From: Flavipsychrobacter sp.
GTDB lineage: Bacteria; Bacteroidota; Bacteroidia; Chitinophagales; Chitinophagaceae
Assembly: GCA_021156265.1 (NCBI GenBank)
Contig: JAJNBR010000233.1
Location: 1-5,076, forward strand
Direction of reading: 5' to 3'
Length of the DNA: 5,076 nucleotides
Below are positions 1-5,076 of this stretch, one piece after another. The first letter of the stretch is position 1. Every line of letters begins with the position of its first letter. The translations under genes were made by a program, and so were the position numbers. The notes beneath the pieces are model-generated. The model did no database searches, was not told where the DNA came from, and was given only the letters and a program-made list of their open reading frames with translations.

Positions 1-1628
1 CCGAAAAGATCATATCGGCCATTCGCGAAGCAAAATCACGTGGCGGCGAACTGATCGTATTTTCAGAGCTGGCCGTATGCGGGTATCCTCCAAGGGATTT
101 TCTTGAATTCAACGACTTTATAGAACAAAGCCTGGCGTCGATAGAAAAGATCAGACAGGAGGCAGATACCATTGGTGTATTGGTTGGCGCACCTGCACGC
201 AACCCAAAAGTGGAAGGCAAAGATCTGTTCAACAGCGCATATTTTCTTTACGAGAAAGAAGTAAAAAATGTAGTGCACAAAACCCTGCTGCCTACGTACG
301 ATATATTTGATGAGTACAGGTATTTCGAGCCGGCCTTTGAATGGAACATAGTACCGTTTAAAGGCAAGAAACTGGCTGTAACTATTTGTGAAGACATCTG
401 GAATATGGGCGACAACCCGCTTTACCGTATCTGTCCTATGGACCAGCTGATGCAGTATCAGCCAGACTTAATGATCAACCTGAGCGCTTCTCCATTCGAC
501 TATATGCATGCCGACGGAAGGCTGAGTATCGTAAAACAGAATGTGGCCAAATACAATTTGCCGATGGTGTATTGCAATGCGGTAGGCTCTCAAACCGAAA
601 TTGTGTTCGACGGGGGATCTGTAGTGATGGATGTGAACCAGAACATAGTGGCTGAACTTCCTTACTTCAGCGAAGCACTCACCAGTGTGCATCTTACTGA
701 AAACAATCACTTCCGAGAGGATGTTGTTCGCAACGCTCACAATGTGCCTTCATCTGACCTTCTGCCCGATAAACTGGAGCCGGCATTAGGCATCGACAAA
801 ATACACCAGGCACTAATTGCAGGTATCCGCGATTATTTCGGTAAGATGGGATTCAAGAAAGCAATAGTAGCATCCTCAGGTGGTATAGACAGCGCTATTG
901 TATTAGCTCTTGCATGCGAAGCGTTGGGAGCAGCAAATGTGAACGCATTATTGATGCCGTCTCAATTCTCTACCGGTCATTCGGTAACCGATGCCGAGCA
1001 GCTCTCAAAAACTCTGAACAATCCTTACGACATACTTCCGATCAAAGACATTTTTGAAGCATACGAGAAAACACTAGAACCTGTATTTAAAGACCTGCCT
1101 TTCAGCGTGGCCGAAGAGAACCTACAATCACGGATACGTGGCGCATTGGTGATGGCATTGTCTAATAAGTTTGGTTCCATCTTGTTGAATACTTCCAACA
1201 AAAGCGAGCTGGCCACGGGATATGGCACCTTATACGGAGATATGGCTGGGGGCCTCGGTGTATTAGGCGACCTGTATAAGCTGCAGATCTATGAGCTTGC
1301 TAAATACATCAATCGCGATCAGGAAATAATACCGGTTAACATCATTCAAAAACCGCCTTCAGCCGAATTGCGGCCGGGTCAAAAAGACAGCGACAGCTTG
1401 CCGGAATACAGCGTCCTGGATCCTATCCTCTTCCAGTACATAGAAGGCAGGCAAGGACCTAAAGAAATCATCGCCATGGGCAATGATGCAGCTTTGGTTG
1501 CACGCATCCTGAAACTGGTGAATACTAATGAGTACAAGCGAAATCAATTCTGCCCTATTATCCGGGTATCGCCAAAGGCATTCGGCATAGGACGCCGTTT
1601 ACCAATAGTTGCAAAATACCTTGCGTAA
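1..1628 (+). CDS. nadE: Glutamine-dependent NAD+ synthetase, 5'-truncated by the window edge
   Basis: Makes NAD+ from deamido-NAD+ (NaAD), ATP and glutamine, the last step of NAD synthesis, in the cytosol. The frame is already open at position 3, giving 541 visible residues. The family is usually about 540-560 long with a start just before a conserved AIAQ-type strand, so roughly 20 residues lie off the left edge. The TTG at 180 is internal. The N-terminal nitrilase-type amidase domain (visible residues 1 to about 245) has its Glu-Lys-Cys triad: Glu22 in FSELAVCGYPP, Lys93 in HKTLLP and Cys129 in TICEDIW. The C-terminal synthetase domain starts near residue 262 and carries the ATP-pyrophosphatase P-loop SGGIDS (residues 292-297, bases 876-893). 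It also has the family blocks NKSELATGYGTLYGDMAGG, PPSAELRPGQ and KRNQFCP...FGIGRRLPI. Both domains look intact, so ammonia should come from glutamine. Family assignment is very secure. Regulation is not visible because the promoter is off-window. Confidence 0.97.
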   Translation, partial: EKIISAIREAKSRGGELIVFSELAVCGYPPRDFLEFNDFIEQSLASIEKIRQEADTIGVLVGAPARNPKVEGKDLFNSAYFLYEKEVKNVVHKTLLPTYDIFDEYRYFEPAFEWNIVPFKGKKLAVTICEDIWNMGDNPLYRICPMDQLMQYQPDLMINLSASPFDYMHADGRLSIVKQNVAKYNLPMVYCNAVGSQTEIVFDGGSVVMDVNQNIVAELPYFSEALTSVHLTENNHFREDVVRNAHNVPSSDLLPDKLEPALGIDKIHQALIAGIRDYFGKMGFKKAIVASSGGIDSAIVLALACEALGAANVNALLMPSQFSTGHSVTDAEQLSKTLNNPYDILPIKDIFEAYEKTLEPVFKDLPFSVAEENLQSRIRGALVMALSNKFGSILLNTSNKSELATGYGTLYGDMAGGLGVLGDLYKLQIYELAKYINRDQEIIPVNIIQKPPSAELRPGQKDSDSLPEYSVLDPILFQYIEGRQGPKEIIAMGNDAALVARILKLVNTNEYKRNQFCPIIRVSPKAFGIGRRLPIVAKYLA

Positions 1629-1692
1629 ACATGCAGAGACGATACCAGAATGTGCAGCATTAGTTTTAGTAACGTGTATTAACCGTTTCCGC

Positions 1693-2478
1693 ATGGCATT
1701 TTACGAGCTTTCCAAGGCGCTGCGAGAGCAGTTGTGCAATAAGATAGAAGCGTTGCTGACCAAGGATCTGCAAAACGGTTCATTCATGCACTTTCTGAAC
1801 TATTTCTCTGATCACAACACCTACATTCGCAAAGCTGCTTACCTGGCCGTAGGGAGACTTCATAAAGGCGCTGCAAGCGAAACCGAAAAGATCATTTCGC
1901 ACCTTGAATTTCTGCTGCAGGAAAAAGAATTCAGAGTAAGGCAAACTGTGGTGAACGCAGCCGGAGAAATAGGCAAAACCAACTTTGAGGTAGTCAGGCA
2001 TTTCTTCGATACCGCATTATTTGACGAACATCATTCGGTACGAAATGCAGTGATCGGTTCTGTAAAAAAAATGGGAGAGAAAAATCCCGCTCCCGTTCTA
2101 GAATGGGCACAGACATACCTGCACCACCCCGACAAAGAAATACGGCGGGAAATATGCCATGGCATTGAGCTGCGCGGCCGTACCCACCCCCAGGATATAT
2201 TACCTCTATTAAGACAACTGGAATTTGATAAAACGGCACGCGTGCGCAATACGCTTGTGCATGTGATAGGTCAGATCAGCTATAAGAATGGATGCCTGGC
2301 CACTGTGATAGCCGACTTAAAAAAATGGGAGAACGAGGAGGTAGTAACCAAAGCTATCGACGAAATAATAGACGTATACGACCGCTATAAGAACTTTGCG
2401 GTAATGACGCAGCAGGAAGCAGCAGACTATATCAACCAACATTTCCCCAATAATGCACTAGTGCATTCTACAACCTAA
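1693..2478 (+). CDS. HEAT-repeat protein of unknown function
   Basis: A 261-residue, almost entirely helical protein with no signal peptide or membrane segment, so probably cytosolic. Six repeats can be aligned on the second helix: residues 45-56 (IRKAAYLAVGRL), 81-94 (RVRQTVVNAAGEIG), 115-128 (SVRNAVIGSVKKMG), 149-163 (EIRREICHGIELRGR), 183-196 (RVRNTLVHVIGQIS) and a weaker one at 216-230. The spacing is 33-36 residues and an Arg recurs at the second or third position of the first five, which is typical of HEAT repeats. Such superhelices bind proteins or nucleic acid; the AlkC/AlkD DNA-glycosylase folds are HEAT-like, but I see no diagnostic motif for them, so no activity is assigned. The ATG at 1693 is chosen because repeat-compatible sequence begins there. 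The frame stays open back to a TTG at 1609, but that would overlap nadE and add a non-helical stretch. No Shine-Dalgarno is evident. The gene lies 64 bases after nadE and 15 before the START-like gene, suggesting one operon. Confidence 0.85.
   Translation: MAFYELSKALREQLCNKIEALLTKDLQNGSFMHFLNYFSDHNTYIRKAAYLAVGRLHKGAASETEKIISHLEFLLQEKEFRVRQTVVNAAGEIGKTNFEVVRHFFDTALFDEHHSVRNAVIGSVKKMGEKNPAPVLEWAQTYLHHPDKEIRREICHGIELRGRTHPQDILPLLRQLEFDKTARVRNTLVHVIGQISYKNGCLATVIADLKKWENEEVVTKAIDEIIDVYDRYKNFAVMTQQEAADYINQHFPNNALVHSTT
2452..2467. repeat. Perfect 16-bp palindrome inside the 3' end of the HEAT gene
   Basis: AATGCACTAGTGCATT is its own reverse complement, with 8-base half-sites and no spacer. It sits over the codons for Asn-Ala-Leu-Val-His-Ser near the HEAT protein's C-terminus, 8 bases before its stop codon and 26 bases before the ATG of the START-like gene. 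The symmetry is directly visible. A role as an operator for a dimeric regulator, or as an RNA hairpin between two cotranscribed genes, is only a guess. Confidence 0.5.
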
Positions 2479-2493
2479 TCAAACGCTACGACC

Positions 2494-2976
2494 ATGTTGC
2501 ACAAATACCTCTTCACTACGACCTGGAAGATACAGGCTCCTCTTAAACAAGTATGGGATGCCGTTTACTATTCGGAAGAATGGCCAACCTGGTGGAAAGA
2601 TTTCGTCTCTGTAACGGAAATAGAAAAAGGTGACGAGAACAGCATTGGCAGCATCAGGGTTTATAAACTAAAAAGTCCGTTCATCTACACGCTTAGCTTT
2701 AATTTACTGCTCATCAAACGTGAAGATCACGCGTACCTGGAGGGAAACGCCACAGGTGAGTTGGAAGGCGTAGGCGCCTGGCGGTTCACGGAGCATGCCG
2801 GCATAACCGAAGTGACTTGTACCTGGCACGTAGCCACAAATATCAAATGGATGAATGCCCTGGCATTCCTTCTTAAACCTGTTTTCCGTTACAATCATGG
2901 CATCGTAATGAAACATGGTGCAAGGTCGCTGGCGGCAAGGCTTAACGCCCCCCTAATCGAGGTAAGATTAGGTTAA
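2494..2976 (+). CDS. START-like / SRPBCC superfamily protein (polyketide cyclase-dehydrase type)
   Basis: A 160-residue protein with the helix-grip layout of the SRPBCC (Bet v1/START-like) superfamily, whose members hold a hydrophobic ligand in a deep cavity. The first strand and helix are seen at residues 9-30, with the hallmark IQAPLKQVWDAV followed by EEWPTWWKDF. A series of beta strands follows (about 38-115), including LEGNATGELEGVGAWRF and TEVTCTWHV. The long C-terminal helix (about 118-152) has the arrangement W-MNALAFLLKPVFRYNHGIVM then GARSLAARL, common in this group. The length fits a single stand-alone domain. There is no signal peptide. Ligand and reaction cannot be told from sequence: the fold covers lipid carriers, cyclases and hydrolase-like proteins. 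The ATG at 2494 is the first in frame and lies 15 bases after the HEAT stop codon without a clear Shine-Dalgarno, so coexpression with the HEAT gene is likely. Transcription probably ends at the hairpin 16 bases downstream. Confidence 0.85.
   Translation: MLHKYLFTTTWKIQAPLKQVWDAVYYSEEWPTWWKDFVSVTEIEKGDENSIGSIRVYKLKSPFIYTLSFNLLLIKREDHAYLEGNATGELEGVGAWRFTEHAGITEVTCTWHVATNIKWMNALAFLLKPVFRYNHGIVMKHGARSLAARLNAPLIEVRLG
2952..2972 (+). repeat. 7-bp inverted repeat at the end of the START-like gene
   Basis: CCTAATC (2952-2958) and GATTAGG (2966-2972) are perfect reverse complements separated by 7 bases, and the repeat overlaps the last codons of the START-like gene. It lies 20 bases before the terminator hairpin, so the messenger could end in two stacked hairpins. 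Inverted repeats of this size are expected a few times by chance in 5 kb, so the function is uncertain. Confidence 0.3.
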
Positions 2977-2992
2977 CAACGAAAATAAAAAT

Positions 2993-3016
2993 AAAGGCCT
3001 CCGATTGGAGGCCTTT
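2993..3016. terminator. Bidirectional intrinsic terminator between convergent genes
   Basis: The hairpin has a 10-bp stem, AAAGGCCTCC (2993-3002) and GGAGGCCTTT (3007-3016), with a GATT loop. The core GGCCTCC/GGAGGCC is GC-rich. On the plus strand it runs into TTTTATTATTT. On the minus strand it runs into TTTATTTTTATTTTC (the complement of 2981-2995). It therefore suits both directions: it starts 16 bases after the stop of the START-like gene and 23 bases after the stop of the minus-strand surface-protein gene. The short spaces on either side hold no other gene. Confidence 0.92.
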
Positions 3017-3039
3017 TATTATTTGCATTTGTTCTTCTA

Positions 3040-5076
3040 TTACCTGATAAGTGTGGTAGTTCCCCTGTAGGTTTCAATGTAACCGTCCGGGAATCCCACC
3101 TTAATAGTGTAGGTATAACTGTCCATGTCCTGTGGTTCACCTTTCCAGGCGCCATCCCAGCCGCGGTTGTCATTAGCCATGAATACTTCCTGGCCCCAAC
3201 GGTTGAATACCCTGAACTCGATCACCCTCTGGAAGGTCAGGTTAGCTACTTTGAACAGGTCGTTCCTACCATCATTGTTCGGGCTAAAGCCTGACGGTAC
3301 GAACAGGTTGTCGCGGTAATCAACATCCACTTTTACTGTATCGAATGCGCGGCAGCCGTTTGTGCCTATGCCACCGGCAATATATTCAGTACGCTCGGTC
3401 GGTGTCGCTATCGGGTAAGAAGTGTTCGCATTATTAAGGGAACCTACTGGGCTCCAGTTGTAGATACGGGCACCGCTGGCAGCAAGCTGCACACTTTGAC
3501 CATATTTTACAAAAGTATCGCGGGTCAATATCCTGATATCAGGCAGTGGCATCACCGTGACTTTAGCTGTCAGTGTATCGATACACCACACACTATCGTA
3601 AACCGCTGCTTTGTAAATTGTAGTCTTCAGCGGCCTCAGCACAGGATCAGCGCAATCCCAACAGCTGCTTTCTTTCGTGTTAGACAGTATCTCGTACTCA
3701 CCTTTATCGTTGATCTTATACCACTTGTAAGTAAAGCCTCCGCCTGTAGCATGTAGTGGTGCACCTTCGTTAAAGCAGATAGCCGTGTCGGCAGGAACAA
3801 TAGTATAGTTGTGCACCGGCACATACACGTCTGCCGAATCTTTCACAAGACAACCACTACGAGACCTGCTCTTTGCATAAAACTTGGTGGTGTTGGGCAC
3901 ATAGGCCAGCGGTTGCTCGATAGTAGAGTCCGACAGGAATACAGACGGCGTCCAGATGTATGAGTATTTCGGAGTATCAGGTATATTATCCGCAAAGTCA
4001 AATACAAACTCAGGGCGCGCGTAGTTCCTTTTTATATCAATGGAACTGTTCTGTGAACACATGTCGGTACTACCTGACAATATCGTAGTGGAAACATAAT
4101 CCGTAGGTACAAAGCTGATCACCGGATTCACCGATCCGGTACCCGTATTACCGGAGTAGCAAATTTCTATCAACAGGTTTTTCGTTGTATCCCAACTGTA
4201 TGGCTTGTCGAATTTGAACGAATTCAAACCGGTAGCCAGTGTAACACCGGAAGCTGTATACTCGGTAGTTAACCCATTTTGGAATGAACTGTTTGTCATT
4301 TTGTTCTCATCAGTACACTTGATCGATATCTTAAAGTTGTTGTACTCATATGCAGCATCTGAAGAGATAACATTAATTCCCAGGCCCCTGATTGTTCCAT
4401 ATAGTAGTTTCGATTCAAGCAGATCAGCTCGTCTGATAAGATACTGTTGCTTCGCACTGCTCACCGATGTTGGGAAAGTCGGTGACAGCGGCCCTAGCGT
4501 ATCAAAGCCAGAACCCAGGCTACCCCTGATCTCTAATTGTTTTATTTCCATCGACTTTGCCGTATCTGTTGTTCCGCAAACAAGGGGTAAAACAGGCAAG
4601 GGCCCAAGAACTTCAACATCCATTTGAAGATAGTCAGGATGGCAAAGTATGATCGGGTTTTCCGGGAAAATATTTACACTATTAGTGGTATCAACATATA
4701 ACGACACTGTGTCCTTGTTTTTACATATCGACGGAAGATCGTTGGTGTATACTACGTAAGACGTAGGCTCAGTAGGAGAAGCATGGACTGTCTGGCCTGA
4801 ATCGGAGCTAAGTGTTTTCGACTTACTGCCATCCAGAGCTGTCCAGTATAGCTTATAGTTATCGCCACCTTTTACGAACAGTTCCACAGGGTTACCACCT
4901 TCCAGGCAGAAAGGTTTATCAATACCTGCATCTATAGTAGGCAGTACAGTCAGAAGAATAACCTTATGGCTTTTAAATACTATAGGAGATGTGTTATCGC
5001 AAGTTGAGTCTTTGGTTGTTACGATCAGGATATGTTGCCCGATATTTCCGAAATGTGGCGCCCAGGTAAAAGTACC
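3040..5076 (-). CDS. Large secreted surface protein with T9SS type B (CHU_C) sorting domain, N-terminus beyond the window
   Basis: The minus-strand frame is open from the right edge to the TAA at 3040-3042, giving 678 residues numbered here from the edge. The GTG at 4887 is internal, not a start. Residues 589-678 (bases 3043-3312) form the gliding-motility-associated C-terminal domain: FVPSGFSPNNDGRNDLF, then IEFRVFNRWGQEVF, then GWDGAWKG and a final beta strand. This domain directs export through the type IX secretion system to the cell surface or medium, as in SprB-like adhesins. Ahead of it lie Ig/PKD-like beta units at about 1-46, 47-128, 129-420 (split), 421-510 and 511-588. They show the usual WSP/WTP, TxYxA and GC-x-DTV-x-V strand patterns. 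The third is interrupted at about 167-328 by a beta-sandwich module (QQYLIRRADLL, LNSFKFDKPYSW, NLLIEICY) found in many Bacteroidota secreted proteins. No catalytic motif is seen. The likely role is adhesion or an extracellular scaffold. The signal peptide and promoter are off-window. Confidence 0.93.
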   Translation of the reverse strand, partial: GTFTWAPHFGNIGQHILIVTTKDSTCDNTSPIVFKSHKVILLTVLPTIDAGIDKPFCLEGGNPVELFVKGGDNYKLYWTALDGSKSKTLSSDSGQTVHASPTEPTSYVVYTNDLPSICKNKDTVSLYVDTTNSVNIFPENPIILCHPDYLQMDVEVLGPLPVLPLVCGTTDTAKSMEIKQLEIRGSLGSGFDTLGPLSPTFPTSVSSAKQQYLIRRADLLESKLLYGTIRGLGINVISSDAAYEYNNFKISIKCTDENKMTNSSFQNGLTTEYTASGVTLATGLNSFKFDKPYSWDTTKNLLIEICYSGNTGTGSVNPVISFVPTDYVSTTILSGSTDMCSQNSSIDIKRNYARPEFVFDFADNIPDTPKYSYIWTPSVFLSDSTIEQPLAYVPNTTKFYAKSRSRSGCLVKDSADVYVPVHNYTIVPADTAICFNEGAPLHATGGGFTYKWYKINDKGEYEILSNTKESSCWDCADPVLRPLKTTIYKAAVYDSVWCIDTLTAKVTVMPLPDIRILTRDTFVKYGQSVQLAASGARIYNWSPVGSLNNANTSYPIATPTERTEYIAGGIGTNGCRAFDTVKVDVDYRDNLFVPSGFSPNNDGRNDLFKVANLTFQRVIEFRVFNRWGQEVFMANDNRGWDGAWKGEPQDMDSYTYTIKVGFPDGYIETYRGTTTLIR

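Noticed and set aside
468..740. 90-codon minus-strand open frame inside nadE
   Set aside because: It lies opposite conserved nadE sequence and shows no protein-family features.
1661..1668. TAGTTTTA resembling the Bacteroidota -7 element TAnnTTTG between nadE and the HEAT gene
   Set aside because: It matches all but the last base, but no TTTG-like -33 element lies at the right distance. Such AT-rich octamers are common, so I do not call a promoter.
1609..1692. Upstream extension of the HEAT gene from a TTG at 1609, overlapping the end of nadE by 20 bases
   Set aside because: The extra 28 residues have no HEAT character, a TTG start is weak, and the ATG at 1693 begins a clean amphipathic helix.
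4135..4155. 7-bp inverted repeat TCCGGTA / TACCGGA with a 7-base loop
   Set aside because: It is inside coding sequence for a Gly/Ser/Thr-rich stretch, and a few repeats of this size are expected by chance in 5 kb.
4205..4627. 140-codon plus-strand open frame
   Set aside because: It is antisense to the well-supported surface-protein gene, has low-complexity composition without a recognisable domain, and is best explained as a shadow frame.
1..5076. CRISPR array, tRNA, insertion sequence, phage or defence genes
   Set aside because: No regularly spaced repeats, no tRNA-like fold, and no transposase, integrase or nuclease motifs were seen. All long frames are explained by four genes.

Overview
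The window looks like ordinary chromosomal DNA from a member of the Bacteroidota, probably a Chitinophagales/Cytophaga-like lineage. The strongest clue is the large minus-strand gene. Its protein ends in a gliding-motility/CHU_C C-terminal domain, the type B sorting signal of the type IX secretion system (T9SS), which is essentially confined to that phylum. The gene starts also lack clear Shine-Dalgarno sequences, which is usual there. The exact genus cannot be read from the sequence.

Layout. (1) Positions 1-1628, plus strand: nadE, glutamine-dependent NAD+ synthetase, missing only about 20 N-terminal residues to the left edge. (2) Positions 1693-2478, plus strand: a 261-residue all-helical protein with six regular HEAT-type repeats and no assigned function. 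(3) Positions 2494-2976, plus strand: a 160-residue START-like/SRPBCC ligand-binding protein, 15 bases behind the HEAT gene and almost certainly cotranscribed with it. (4) Positions 2993-3016: a strong hairpin with T-rich tails on both strands, serving as a shared terminator for the converging transcripts. (5) Positions 3040-5076, minus strand: the C-terminal 678 residues of a large secreted surface protein, made of Ig/PKD-like units, a beta-sandwich module nested in one of them, and the T9SS type B sorting domain. Its N-terminus lies beyond the right edge.

The plus-strand genes are cytosolic (cofactor synthesis, a helical scaffold, a lipid/hydrophobe-binding fold). The minus-strand gene is an exported adhesin-like protein, and the two halves are separate transcription units with no evident functional link. 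I found no CRISPR array, tRNA, rRNA, insertion sequence or phage gene. I do not see a convincing new biological system. The points most worth a second look are the nested domain in the surface protein, a perfect 16-bp palindrome near the end of the HEAT gene, and the uncharacterised HEAT/START-like pair.
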